DNA from: a bacterium
GTDB taxonomy: Bacteria > Cyanobacteriota > Vampirovibrionia > Obscuribacterales > JAKAZS01
Assembly: GCA_021815785.1 (NCBI GenBank)
Contig: JAKAZS010000006.1
Location: 1-57,498 of the forward strand
DNA: 57,498 bases
Direction of reading: 5' to 3'
Part shown: one piece after another, positions 7,952-17,506 of the stretch
How the letters are laid out: every line of letters begins with the position of its first letter
Position numbering within the stretch: the first letter of the stretch is position 1
Notes under the pieces: model-generated
Databases searched by the model: none
What the model saw: only the letters and a program-made list of their open reading frames with translations
What the model was told of the DNA's origin: nothing
Translations under genes and position numbers: made by a program

Positions 7952-9430
7952 TTACTTTATTTTCCAAGTTGTCTTTGCTGAATCCATCACCTCAATGCCA
8001 AATGATAAAAGCTTATCACGAATATAATCGGATTGTTTAAAATCCTTATTACTTCTGCTTAAATTCCTTAATTCAATTATTAGATTAACCAAGTCAAGGG
8101 CTGTTGATGGTGGTACTTTTTGGCTTTCATCAACGAGCGTAAAGCCTAAGACTTGAGCATAAATTTTAAGTAGAATGGCTAAATTTTGTTTGGTTTTTAA
8201 ATCTGGGCTAGTTTGGATTTGATCACTTAAATTAAACAGTTTAGATATAGCAATAGCAGTATTAAAATCATTATTCATGGCTTCTTCAAACTCTAATTGA
8301 AAATTTTGGCCAAAATCGGTGGGAATATTTAAAGTATTTAAGAATTCTTGGATTTGTGATTTAGTCGGTAGAAATTTATTATAGTTAGGCTCATTAATTT
8401 TTGGTTTAAGAAAATCTGGCCAGGTTATACCTGGATCTATAGCCTGGATACTATTAACCAGTCGATTAATCGCTAGTTTAGCTGCACTAAGGCCAGACGG
8501 GGAAAAGTCTACGGGATGGCGATAGTTATTTTGTAAAACAAATAAACGAATTGTATCACTAGAGTATGAGCCTAGTAATTCATTGATTGTGGTAAAATTA
8601 CCCAACGATTTAGACATTTTTTGAGATTTTACGTTTACAAAATTATTATGAATCCAGAATCTAGCTAACTGTTTATGATGCAAGCATTCAGATTGGGCAA
8701 TTTCGTTTTCGTGGTGGGGAAAAATCAGATCCTCGCCACCACCATGAATATCAATTGTTTCGCCTAAGACATGTTTGATCATGGTTGAGCATTCAATATT
8801 CCATCCCGGTCGCCCCAGTCCCCAAGGGCTTGGCCATACGGTTTCATGAATATCACAAACTTTCCATAAGGCAAAATCAATTGGACTACGTTTGTATTTG
8901 CTTAATTCGTCTTGAGATCGAACCTGTTCACGAGCACCAGTCAATAATTCATTGATATTTTTTTTAGCTAATTTGCCATATTCTTTAAAAGTCTGGCAAC
9001 TAAAATAAACATCTCCAGTTGAACTTACATAAGCATGATTTGTCGCAATTAATTCTTCAATAAATGCGATCATTTGCGCTAGATAATCAGTAGCTTTAGG
9101 TTCTAAGTCAGGGCTGACTGTATTAAGGGCTTGCATTTCCTTACTAAAGGCATTGGCATAATAACGGGAAATCTGTTCACTGGTTAACTTTAATTCCATG
9201 GCTTTTTGGACAATTTTGCCATCAATATCGGTAATATTTCTTGTGTAATTTACGTTATAGCCAAGATAACGTAAATAGCGCACTATGATATCAAACACTA
9301 ATCCCATTCTGGCGTGGCCTAAATGACTTAAATCGTAGACAGTTGGACCACAAACATACATTAAAACCGTATTATTGTTTAACGGTTTAAATTCCTCTTT
9401 TGAATTCGTAAGCGTATTATAAATTTGCAT
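7952..9430 (-). CDS. cysS: Cysteine--tRNA ligase
   Basis: CysS attaches cysteine to tRNA-Cys. The class I signatures are present: the HIGH-type motif HLGH at residues 36-39 and KMSKS near residue 270. Cys27 in CGPTVYD and the later CSTMIKH and GGGEDLIFPHHENE segments are the zinc-site and active-site elements of CysRS. The 492-residue length is normal, and an anticodon-binding helical domain plus a short C-terminal tail follow. It lies 43 bases behind gltX on the same strand, a common bacterial pairing. Confidence 0.97.
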   Translation of the reverse strand: MQIYNTLTNSKEEFKPLNNNTVLMYVCGPTVYDLSHLGHARMGLVFDIIVRYLRYLGYNVNYTRNITDIDGKIVQKAMELKLTSEQISRYYANAFSKEMQALNTVSPDLEPKATDYLAQMIAFIEELIATNHAYVSSTGDVYFSCQTFKEYGKLAKKNINELLTGAREQVRSQDELSKYKRSPIDFALWKVCDIHETVWPSPWGLGRPGWNIECSTMIKHVLGETIDIHGGGEDLIFPHHENEIAQSECLHHKQLARFWIHNNFVNVKSQKMSKSLGNFTTINELLGSYSSDTIRLFVLQNNYRHPVDFSPSGLSAAKLAINRLVNSIQAIDPGITWPDFLKPKINEPNYNKFLPTKSQIQEFLNTLNIPTDFGQNFQLEFEEAMNNDFNTAIAISKLFNLSDQIQTSPDLKTKQNLAILLKIYAQVLGFTLVDESQKVPPSTALDLVNLIIELRNLSRSNKDFKQSDYIRDKLLSFGIEVMDSAKTTWKIK

Positions 9431-9473
9431 TATATATCGATAGCCTAAATAAATTTTAAGTTAATATAGCATA

Positions 9474-10943
9474 TTAACTTTTAGTTTGTAAGTTTAAGGC
9501 TAAGGCATTCTTAATACGAGTTTGTACTTGTTGGGTCTTTAAAATTGTAAAAATTCTTGACAAATCAGGACCATGAAGTCTAGCTGTAAGTGCGATGCGA
9601 ATTGGCATATATAACTCTTTGCCTTTTTTGAAGCCATTAGTTACGCCAATGCTGTCGATTAAAGCTTTGGTCTCTTTAGCATCAAGATTTTTAAAACTGG
9701 CCATATTGTTTAAGATTAAATTGAGTATTTTTGACGCTGAATCCTGGTTAAGTATTTCCATAAATTCAAGCTTTTCATAATCAAGTGGTTTGGGTTCAAA
9801 AAAGCTTAAAGCTTGAGTTATTTCACTTAAATTATTTAAACCATCTTTAACCAGGGTGAGCATTTCATGAATTTCATTTGAATCATAACTATTTAAATCA
9901 AGTAAATCTAAATAAGGCATAGCTTTTACTTTAAAGGTTTCATTATCTAATTGTCTTAAATAATGATTATTAAACCAGTTTAATTTGGTTAAATCAAAAA
10001 TGGCTGGGCTTTTACTGACTTTATTTAAGTCAAAATCATTAATAGCTTCGGTTTGTGAAAAAATTTCTTGGCCATTACTTGGCGTCCAACTCATTTGTGC
10101 TAGGTAATTAAACAACGCTTCAGGCAAATAGCCAGTTGATGCATATTTACTGATATGCACAAATTCACCATGTTTACGTTTAGACAATTTTTGTTTTTCG
10201 GCATCAAAGATTAATGCTGAATGAGCAAATTCCGGGTAAGTTTTACCAAGGGCTTCATAAATTAAGATTTGTTTGGCGGTGTTATGAATATGATCTTCGC
10301 CACGAATAACGTGGGTAATGGCCATGTCAATATCATCAACAACTACGGCAAAATTGTAGACGGCCATACCGCTAGATTTAATTAATATAGGGTCGCCACC
10401 TAGGTCGAGCGAATTTATCGCTATTGTTCCTTTGATTAAATCATCCCAAGTTATAACTCTAGGTTCATCAACAATTAAGCGAATACAGGGAATACGTCCA
10501 GCTGCTTCATAGGCTTTGGCTTCTTTTTCGGAAACACAACGGCCTCGGTTATCGTAACGACTAGCTTTACCGGATTTGAGTTGTTCTTCCTTGAGTATGG
10601 TTAATTCTTCCGGTGTGGCATAGCAGAAGTAAGCCTTTTTCTGAGCCACTAATTCATTGGCTAATCTTCGATAATGTTCTTCTTTTTGGGTCTGGCAGTA
10701 GGGTCCATAAGACCCACCTATATCTGGACCTTCATCCCAGCTAAGATTTAACCATTTGAGATGGTTAATGATGTCATGGGTATAAGCTTCTTGAGATCGT
10801 TCTTCATCGGTATCTTCTAATCGTAAAACAAATTTACCGTTATTATGTTTAGCGTATAAATAATTATAAAGCGCTGTACGAGCTGTGCCTAAATGGAGAC
10901 TTCCAGTTGGGCTTGGTGCTATGCGAACTCTAACTTGGGGCAT
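9474..10943 (-). CDS. gltX: Glutamate--tRNA ligase
   Basis: GltX charges tRNA-Glu; glutamyl-tRNA is also the precursor of tetrapyrroles if the C5 pathway is used, which would link it to the corrin genes downstream. The class I HIGH-type motif is HLGTA (residues 17-21) and the KMSKS-type motif is KLSKR near 253. The catalytic-domain landmarks VRIAPSPTGSLHLGTARTAL and HVIRGEDHIHNT are clear. The 489-residue length is normal. The gene is discriminating or non-discriminating; sequence reading alone does not decide. It is first in a run with cysS. Confidence 0.96.
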   Translation of the reverse strand: MPQVRVRIAPSPTGSLHLGTARTALYNYLYAKHNNGKFVLRLEDTDEERSQEAYTHDIINHLKWLNLSWDEGPDIGGSYGPYCQTQKEEHYRRLANELVAQKKAYFCYATPEELTILKEEQLKSGKASRYDNRGRCVSEKEAKAYEAAGRIPCIRLIVDEPRVITWDDLIKGTIAINSLDLGGDPILIKSSGMAVYNFAVVVDDIDMAITHVIRGEDHIHNTAKQILIYEALGKTYPEFAHSALIFDAEKQKLSKRKHGEFVHISKYASTGYLPEALFNYLAQMSWTPSNGQEIFSQTEAINDFDLNKVSKSPAIFDLTKLNWFNNHYLRQLDNETFKVKAMPYLDLLDLNSYDSNEIHEMLTLVKDGLNNLSEITQALSFFEPKPLDYEKLEFMEILNQDSASKILNLILNNMASFKNLDAKETKALIDSIGVTNGFKKGKELYMPIRIALTARLHGPDLSRIFTILKTQQVQTRIKNALALNLQTKS

Positions 10944-11201
10944 GATTATTTAACTCAATAAATTAAAGGTTCTACTAATCTAATTTAATCAATAAATATA
11001 GTTAAGCTTAAAATTATTAATTAAAACCTAAGAGTTTTCCTTAATCTTTATTTTAAACCGGTTAAATTTAGGTAAACTAAAAATATTCAAAGAAGAACTA
11101 ACCATAATTCTCGGATTAGGTTTAGTATATAACTATTAAAACAATCAGTTATTAATAAAGTTAGAGTGGGCGGTAATTTAAATTGACTGAAATTTCTTGG
11201 C

Positions 11202-12008
11202 TTAATTAATAACCATACAGTCAACCATTGCCACTCCATTAGATAACATATTTAGCTGTTTAGCGGCGGCTTTCGATAAATCGATAACTCGACCACCCAC
11301 AAACGGACCACGATCATTAACTTCAACAACACAAGAATCACCGGTTTTGCGGTTGACTACCAGTAGTTTTGTCCCAAATGGTAGTGATGGGTGTGCTGCC
11401 GTTAGTTTCTTTCCGGAAAAGATCTCGCCATTAGAAGTTTTACGACCTTCAAATTTACCACCATACCAAGAAGCTGCTCCAGCAAAACAATTACTGATTT
11501 TGCCAAGGGTTAAACTGGCATCTTTCGAGGCTGTGGTCATGAAATTTAGTAAGGCTTGAGGTAATTGATTGGCTCCTAAGGCTAACCTTAAAGCGTTAAC
11601 AATTTGAAAACTTTGGTTAATTGATTGGTTTTTATCAGTTTCAGCTAATGCGCAAGCGTCAAATTTAAAAATGGTTTGATTGCCTATTCTAATTGATGCT
11701 GCAGAAGTATCTTTACCGGGCAGTAAACTTTCAGCATTGCCTTTTAATTCATGGATAACATTTGCAAGTCTAGTGGCCATAGCTTCAACTTTATCCTGGG
11801 CTTCAGGGTTACTATTAGTTTTAACGGTATAAACAACTTTATCGTTAACTAAAATTGAAGAAAATTCTTCACCATTATTTTCCCAGACATTGGTTACAAC
11901 TGTTGCTTCATTGGCAGGTAAAGCAGTTGTGGCCATACAAGGTAATGAATTTAAGGTGTTTAAAAGTATTAATGCGCTTAATAACTGTATTTTGATATTA
12001 TTAAACAT
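11202..12008 (-). CDS. rlpA: RlpA-like septal ring/DPBB protein, secreted
   Basis: RlpA-family proteins are envelope proteins with a double-psi beta-barrel that, where studied, cleave peptidoglycan glycan strands lacking stem peptides. The N-terminus (MFNNIKIQLLSALILLNTL) is a signal peptide, and a Cys at about 24 could be the lipidation site, although the lipobox SLPC is poor. The C-terminal 90 residues carry the signature: ASWYGGKFEGRKTSNGE, LTAAHPSLPFGTKL and NDRGPFVGGRVIDLSKAAA. The middle 140 residues are not recognised and look helical. It is a single gene flanked by gaps of 258 and 670 bases. Confidence 0.9.
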   Translation of the reverse strand: MFNNIKIQLLSALILLNTLNSLPCMATTALPANEATVVTNVWENNGEEFSSILVNDKVVYTVKTNSNPEAQDKVEAMATRLANVIHELKGNAESLLPGKDTSAASIRIGNQTIFKFDACALAETDKNQSINQSFQIVNALRLALGANQLPQALLNFMTTASKDASLTLGKISNCFAGAASWYGGKFEGRKTSNGEIFSGKKLTAAHPSLPFGTKLLVVNRKTGDSCVVEVNDRGPFVGGRVIDLSKAAAKQLNMLSNGVAMVDCMVIN

Positions 12009-12678
12009 TATAATTGGCCTCTTTTCTATTACTTATCGGATTTTTATTAACTAACTGGTTAATTGATTAACTCGTTTGGTGCTTGGGATAAGCATCTGGT
12101 TAAGTTAGCAAAGAAAAAATATATTGTCAAATTTTAAATCCATTCTGAAAAGTCTTGCAGATTAAGCAATTTGCGATTTTTAGCATAATTTTATATTTTT
12201 CTGGACAACGGGGTAATCAATCAATAAAAAATAACCTTACGCTAAAATTACAAGTATATACAGGGTTTTGCCAATTGGTTTTAAAGAGGTGCGTGCTTGA
12301 CAAGCGTTGTCAGTAGGAGTTGGGTTAAAATCTGTAAAGTTTAAATTAAAAAAAATTCAGATTAGTCTAAATTGAATACAATAATCAGCTCAATTGCTAA
12401 TTGATAAAGGTTTGTGGCTGTTGAAAACTTTGCTTAAGTATTAAGGAGTTTGTAATTTATGTTTACAATGACTAGTCAGATAAATGATTTTTTTATTGAT
12501 TTATAGTTGGTGGATTTGATTTGTGAAAATTTAAAGTAATGTTTAAAGCAATTTTATGATAATGAATAATTTTAGAAGTTGTCAATGTATAGGTGAAGTT
12601 GGTATATTGAAAAGTTAACCGTAATAAGATTTACCATATATAATTGATGGGTTAATAGTTAATTAGGTTAATTTTGTA
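12009..12678. other. 670-base gap between rlpA-like and carbonic anhydrase genes
   Basis: No convincing gene is seen. The stretch must hold the promoters of the two divergent neighbours. A small perfect hairpin (gacaa-gcg-ttgtc, near 12298) and a somewhat less AT-rich block (about 12285-12335) stand out and could mark a small RNA. A 15-codon frame with a good ribosome-binding site lies at 12459-12506. No tRNA, riboswitch core or tmRNA is recognisable. Confidence 0.5.
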
Positions 12679-13368
12679 ATGCATAAAATTATTTCTGGTT
12701 TAGTAGAATTTAAAAGTAGTCATCAAGAATCATTTATTCAGGATTTTCCCGACTTAGTTAGTGGCCAAAATCCAATGGCTTTACTAATTGTTTGTTGTGA
12801 CAGCAGAATTATGCCGACAATTTCGACGCGAATAGGTCCAGGGGATTTATTTGTTTTAAGAAATATTGGCAATTTGATACCACCATATGATTTTATTAAT
12901 CAGGGTAATGCTTTTAAGCATAGTTCAGTTGTAGCGGCTTTAGAATTTGCTTTATTATATTTAAATGTTCCTAATATAATTATTTGTGGACATTCTGAAT
13001 GTGGAGCCATGAAATATTTGCTCGATAATAAAGAAGTACCTGATACCCCATTTCTTCATAATTGGATAAGTGAAGCCAAAGGCGTTTACAATGAATTTAT
13101 CGAATCGGGAACGGATAAAAATAATATTAATGCCCATAATGTATTATCGAGGTTAAATGTTATCCATCAGTTAGATAATCTTCAGTCTTTTCCGATAGTA
13201 AAAGAACGCTTAAATAAAGGTACTTTACAAATTAATGGTTGGTGGTTGGATATTTCAAATTATAATGTATTTCACTATATGAAAGATACTGGTGAATTTT
13301 TAGAAATCAATGAGACGTCAGCGCCTGAAATTATTAAACGGTTATATTCATTCGATTCAGTTATTTAA
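12679..13368 (+). CDS. Beta-class carbonic anhydrase
   Basis: The enzyme interconverts CO2 and bicarbonate in the cytosol. The zinc ligands of the beta class are all present: Cys40 in CCDSR, His105 and Cys108 in HSECGAM, with the Asp41-Arg43 dyad. The 229-residue length and the conserved segments FVLRNIGNLIPP and SSVVAALEFALLYL fit. It stands alone: a long gap lies upstream and a strong hairpin directly overlaps its stop codon. It may supply bicarbonate to biotin-dependent carboxylases, but no such gene is in the window. Confidence 0.95.
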   Translation: MHKIISGLVEFKSSHQESFIQDFPDLVSGQNPMALLIVCCDSRIMPTISTRIGPGDLFVLRNIGNLIPPYDFINQGNAFKHSSVVAALEFALLYLNVPNIIICGHSECGAMKYLLDNKEVPDTPFLHNWISEAKGVYNEFIESGTDKNNINAHNVLSRLNVIHQLDNLQSFPIVKERLNKGTLQINGWWLDISNYNVFHYMKDTGEFLEINETSAPEIIKRLYSFDSVI

Positions 13369-13397
13369 ATGATTTGATTTTATTAAAACAAATCATT
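13368..13397 (+). terminator. Hairpin at the end of the carbonic anhydrase gene
   Basis: AATGATTTG (13368-13376) pairs perfectly with CAAATCATT (13389-13397). The stem continues as TTTT/AAAA around an ATT loop after one bulged A. There is no long T-run after it, so it may act as a 3' stabiliser rather than a full intrinsic terminator. Confidence 0.5.
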
Positions 13398-13596
13398 ATT
13401 TGAGTTGTTAACTTGAATTGGCAGTAAATATTGTGTAAATTTGACTTTAGTATTACAAGATGGTGGATCGATCACGCGTTATCAATCATAATTGGTTGTA
13501 AGTATTGTGTAGAGCAAGTTTGGGCGAATTGGCAATGAATTGAGCTGTTTTATTATTTTAGGGCAGATAAGAGCTATAGGTAAAGATTTAGATTAT

Positions 13597-14508
13597 TTAT
13601 TGGTTATTGGTTTCATAAGCTCTAGCATTTTTACTTACTTTTGATATTGGTTTATGGTCTAAACTTACTTCATTTTCCTGAGCTAAAGGTGGAACATTGT
13701 TTTTAGTTTCATTCTTAACAACTGGTGCTGGCTTATTCGATAATTTTTTTATATAGGTATCTAAATCAGGGTCATGAGATATAATCCAAAGCCTGGTAAA
13801 TTCTTTATATGATGTTTCACCAATTAAACTGGTTAATTCATTTTTAAAATTTTCTGTAAAACCATTTTTTTCAGCATTGGTTAGGAGATCTTTAACTTGT
13901 TTAGTTATAAAATCTTGTCTTTTAGTGATTTTTTTATTGTAATAGGCTCGATAGGCTATGTATAAACCAAACGTACCTAACGTCAAACCTCCAGATATTA
14001 TTGCTAAGGTAGAGGGTATTGAACTATCCACAGGCTGGTTTAAGGTGTTAATGCCGACAATCGCTGATGACATACTGACACCACTAATGCCTAATATGCC
14101 ACCAAGCATGGCGGTGCTACCATAACCAGCCTTTTTGTAATATTTGGCCAGTAATTCATCATTTTGGAGGGCTTTAGATAAAACTAAATTGCCAACCAGG
14201 CTATCTACTTCATTACTTTTGTTTTTAAGATTGGTCTCACCAGGTTTTTTACCAATGGTACACATGCCAATCATTGATGGATCAGCTGCTGTGCAACCAC
14301 AAATAGGGCAAGCAATCACATCTTCTTTGGTATAGCAGTCACAAGAATTGGTGTCAATTTTAGTGATACTACTATCCTTAACTATATCTTGTTTAATAAT
14401 TGAATTAGTATTAGAGCTGGTTAAAGCTAAAATTGGCAATTGGCTGAAACCTAAGTTAATTAGCATGACCGTACATAGGTATATTGATTTGAATATTGTT
14501 TTAGGCAT
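13597..14508 (-). CDS. Secreted/membrane protein with N-terminal cysteine cluster, unknown function
   Basis: This is a 303-residue protein that I do not recognise. Residues about 8-30 form a signal peptide ending near ILALTSS. A cysteine cluster follows: Cys56, 58, 67, 70, 72 and 83, arranged CDCY...CPICGC...C, suggestive of a metal site or disulfides. Two hydrophobic segments (about 134-158 and 166-187) are probably membrane helices, with a YRAYYNKKITKRQ positive boundary after the second. A soluble helical part of about 115 residues ends in a polar tail. If the signal peptide is cleaved, the Cys cluster would lie outside the membrane. No neighbour hints at a role. Confidence 0.75.
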   Translation of the reverse strand: MPKTIFKSIYLCTVMLINLGFSQLPILALTSSNTNSIIKQDIVKDSSITKIDTNSCDCYTKEDVIACPICGCTAADPSMIGMCTIGKKPGETNLKNKSNEVDSLVGNLVLSKALQNDELLAKYYKKAGYGSTAMLGGILGISGVSMSSAIVGINTLNQPVDSSIPSTLAIISGGLTLGTFGLYIAYRAYYNKKITKRQDFITKQVKDLLTNAEKNGFTENFKNELTSLIGETSYKEFTRLWIISHDPDLDTYIKKLSNKPAPVVKNETKNNVPPLAQENEVSLDHKPISKVSKNARAYETNNQ

Positions 14509-14790
14509 TTAAATTGATTTCCTGTAAAGCTAACTAGTATTTTAGTACTTAGTTAGAGATTAAGAAATTCACTTTAACTAATATTAAGATAAGACATCAT
14601 TAATTAAAATGTCATACATTATTAGATAGCTAGCCTATTTATACTAAAAGTGTATTAAATTCCATTAATATATTAGATAGTATAATGATTCTATATTAAT
14701 AATTCATTTGCGTTTACTTGAAAGACGCCTAAGACAACTATTAAATTGAAAATACTAATAGCATCATTCAAGAATGACACTAACAATAAA

Positions 14791-15069
14791 TTATTTTTTT
14801 TTGCCCTTAGGTTTTTCACTAGCTAAAATTACACTTAGGCTTGGATACTTAACTTGCAAAAGGTTAAAACTAATTTGGCCAATTAAGGAAATAAAGTTTA
14901 TTAAGGTTTGGAATATAAAAAGGGTAATTTTACTAATAAAATCTAAGCCTGCTTTTAACGTCATAGATGGATTGCCACCACACATTACAGTCATAATTCC
15001 CAATATTAACGTAATTAAAATTATTGGGCTAATAATATTTTGTAAGAAAAAGGCCGTTAATAAATTCAT
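14791..15069 (-). CDS. Small membrane protein (92 residues), unknown function
   Basis: An ATG at 15069, with GAGG 11 bases upstream, opens 92 codons. Most of the product is hydrophobic: about 5-30 (FFLQNIISPIILITLILGIM) and 40-72 look like membrane segments, with a CGGNPSM loop between them and a basic tail (KPKGKKK). The overlapping plus-strand frame has no ribosome-binding site and a poorer membrane pattern, so I chose this strand. It might be a holin-like or small accessory protein, but no family can be named. Confidence 0.55.
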   Translation of the reverse strand: MNLLTAFFLQNIISPIILITLILGIMTVMCGGNPSMTLKAGLDFISKITLFIFQTLINFISLIGQISFNLLQVKYPSLSVILASEKPKGKKK

Positions 15070-15232
15070 TTTTAGGTTAACCTCATTAATAAATTTTTAT
15101 AAATTTTAAAGATGATTTTTTTAGGGAAAGCAAATATTTGGTTATATAGACAAGAGAATTATTCGTTTTGTTCCAGAATACTAATAAAACAATTTTATAT
15201 TTTGCCAAATTTTAATAAACTGTTTTTGGTAA

Positions 15233-15988
15233 TTAAGTTAAACTAGGTAAATTGCTAGCTTTACCTAAAATAAAATGAAGTCCAATTATGATATTAAAGC
15301 TAAAGGTTAAAATACCTAAAACAATATAAATATAATTTAGCTTTTTAGAGTTTATAAAAGCGGTTTTACTAATAATGGCAATTAATGTATTGGATATTAA
15401 AAGACCAGTTACAAAAGCAAAAAGCATAATTATGGCTAAATTATTTTCTTTAATTCCACCTATACTAGTTATAATTAAAATCTGTGAACCAGTTTCAGCC
15501 CCTAAACCGTGTAATATGCCAATAAAAAAACTGGCCTGCAATCCATATTTGATAATATTTGCCGGTTTTTTAGCTTTTATGTTGAATAGTTTAAAATAAA
15601 GCCAATTGTGAATTTTTTCCCAATACTTTAAGATAATCATCCATCGACTTTGTAGTTTAAAAGTTCCTTTATGCTTAAAATTTTGAATCATTGATAATAA
15701 GACAATAAGTCCTAAAGCAATCAAGGTAAAACCAACCACCCGCTCCATAATTGGATCAATCCATTGCGGTAAAATAAGGGTGAAATACAAAGCACCTAGA
15801 CCAAGACTAGCTACAATAAAAGCATGTCCTAGAGCATACATTGAAGCAAAAAGTAAAGGTTTAAAATTTGCTGAATTATTATTGGTTGTGCTCGTAATGT
15901 CTGTTATGGCTGCAATATGGTCTAGGTCTAGACCATGACGAAAGCCTAAGATAAGAGCATTTGATAAAAGTAAAATTGGATAATTCAT
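15233..15988 (-). CDS. NiCoT/UreH-type nickel-cobalt permease
   Basis: This is a 251-residue integral membrane protein with about seven hydrophobic segments. The signature is the helix-II motif RHGLDLDHIAAITD (residues 17-30), matching the metal-binding H-x4-DH element of the NiCoT family. A second conserved segment is FFIGILHGLGAETGSQI. It starts 6 bases after cbiP ends on the same strand, so the two are co-transcribed. That context argues for cobalt uptake to feed corrin synthesis rather than nickel for urease or hydrogenase, though metal choice is inferred from context only. Confidence 0.9.
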   Translation of the reverse strand: MNYPILLLSNALILGFRHGLDLDHIAAITDITSTTNNNSANFKPLLFASMYALGHAFIVASLGLGALYFTLILPQWIDPIMERVVGFTLIALGLIVLLSMIQNFKHKGTFKLQSRWMIILKYWEKIHNWLYFKLFNIKAKKPANIIKYGLQASFFIGILHGLGAETGSQILIITSIGGIKENNLAIIMLFAFVTGLLISNTLIAIISKTAFINSKKLNYIYIVLGILTFSFNIIIGLHFILGKASNLPSLT

Positions 15989-15994
15989 ATTTTT

Positions 15995-17506
15995 TTAAAC
16001 AGTTATTTTTTTATTTGGATTAAATGGAAATGACGGTTTGTTTAAATTAAGAATGTTCATTACTTCCACCATGTTTAAAGTGTTTGCTACATTGGTGGCA
16101 ATTTTGTTGATTTCATTTTGAGTATTTGAATTATAATCAAAATGTGATAAGTCCTTTAATCCTGCCCATTGCAGAATTGCTTGACGACTAGAGTTCTCAT
16201 CAAAAAGCCCATGTAAATAGGTAGCTAAAATTAGATTGTCATTGGATATAGCTCCATCATTTTGGTCTTTGGAGATTATGGCTGGATTAACTAACGCATT
16301 GCCGGTAGAAACTCCCATGTGAATTTCATAACCACGCACATAGGCTTGATTCCAAGTGAGGTAGCCTTCTACTAGCTTTAATTGTTTGTTTTTAGTTATG
16401 GTTGTTTCTAAATCTAATAAGCCAAGACCTCGAGAACTTCCGGTATCCCCCTCGATACCTAAGGGATCATGAATGGCTTTACCTAATATTTGCAAGCCAC
16501 CACAAATACCAATAAGCTTTCCGCCATAACGCAAATGACGAAATATTTCTGTATCCCAAGAATTTTGAATAACGAATTTTAGAGATTCGCGAACATTTTT
16601 ACTACCTGGTATAATTATCAAATCGCTTTTGGGGAAAACTTCAGCTGATTTAGCATAAGATACTTCAAGGTTAGGATCAAGAAATAACGGTTCAAAATCA
16701 GTTTCATTACTAATATATGGTGTTTTTAAAATAGTAACTTTAAATTTATTAAGTTCACCGGTTAAATTATTAGGCAATTCATGTGATAAGCTATCTTCAG
16801 CTTGTAATTGTAAATTGTTAATATATGGTATTATACCTATTAAAGGAATATTGGTTTGTTGATATAGGTAATCTATTCCGGTATTTAATAATTGTTTATC
16901 ACCACGGAATTTATTAATAATAAATCCCTTCACTAATTCTTTCTCGTTTTCAGTTAATAAAGCCCACGTACCATATAAGTGAGCAAAAACACCACCACGT
17001 TCAATATCAGATACTATTATTACAGGGCAGTTAACTTGTTTAGCAAAGCCCATATTAGCTAAATCATTTTGGGCTAGATTAATTTCAGCTGGACTACCAG
17101 CTCCTTCAACGATAATTACGTCATATTTTTTTGCTAAATTGTAAAATGATTCTAAAACATAAGGGAATAATTTGGCTTTTAAATTATGGTAAGAGCTAGC
17201 ATCAATCATTGATTCATACACTTTGCCTTGAACAATTACTTGCGATCCAGTATCACTTGATGGCTTTAAAAGCACTGGATTCATATCACTGTGTGGCTCT
17301 AAACCACAGGCCATTGCTTGTAAGGCCTGTGCCCTGCCTATTTCTTTGCCATCAGACGTGACTGCACTATTTAATGACATATTTTGAGGCTTAAAAGGTG
17401 CTACGTTAAGACCAAAATTAACTAAAGTTTTGCATAAACCTGTAACAATAGCACTTTTACCGGCGTTAGATGTAGTGCCTTGAATCATTAAAACTTTAGC
17501 TTTCAT
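15995..17506 (-). CDS. cbiP: Cobyric acid synthase (CbiP/CobQ)
   Basis: CbiP amidates side chains b, d, e and g of adenosylcobyrinate a,c-diamide using glutamine and ATP, giving adenosylcobyric acid. The 503 residues show the N-terminal P-loop-like dethiobiotin-synthetase fold (MIQGTTSNAGKSAIVTGLCK), EGAGSPAEINL, and the C-terminal class I glutamine amidotransferase with the nucleophile in GICGGLQILG and the end motif TYLHGLFD. It is divergent from the main cobalamin run, 299 bases from cbiB, and is followed by the NiCoT permease. Confidence 0.96.
   Translation of the reverse strand: MKAKVLMIQGTTSNAGKSAIVTGLCKTLVNFGLNVAPFKPQNMSLNSAVTSDGKEIGRAQALQAMACGLEPHSDMNPVLLKPSSDTGSQVIVQGKVYESMIDASSYHNLKAKLFPYVLESFYNLAKKYDVIIVEGAGSPAEINLAQNDLANMGFAKQVNCPVIIVSDIERGGVFAHLYGTWALLTENEKELVKGFIINKFRGDKQLLNTGIDYLYQQTNIPLIGIIPYINNLQLQAEDSLSHELPNNLTGELNKFKVTILKTPYISNETDFEPLFLDPNLEVSYAKSAEVFPKSDLIIIPGSKNVRESLKFVIQNSWDTEIFRHLRYGGKLIGICGGLQILGKAIHDPLGIEGDTGSSRGLGLLDLETTITKNKQLKLVEGYLTWNQAYVRGYEIHMGVSTGNALVNPAIISKDQNDGAISNDNLILATYLHGLFDENSSRQAILQWAGLKDLSHFDYNSNTQNEINKIATNVANTLNMVEVMNILNLNKPSFPFNPNKKITV

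Noticed and set aside
12459-12506. 15-codon frame with a good ribosome-binding site in the 670-base gap
   Set aside because: Too short to call as a gene from sequence alone; kept only as part of a finding about the gap.
14774-15109. 111-codon plus-strand frame opposite the 92-codon membrane protein
   Set aside because: No ribosome-binding site. The minus-strand frame has one and a better membrane pattern.
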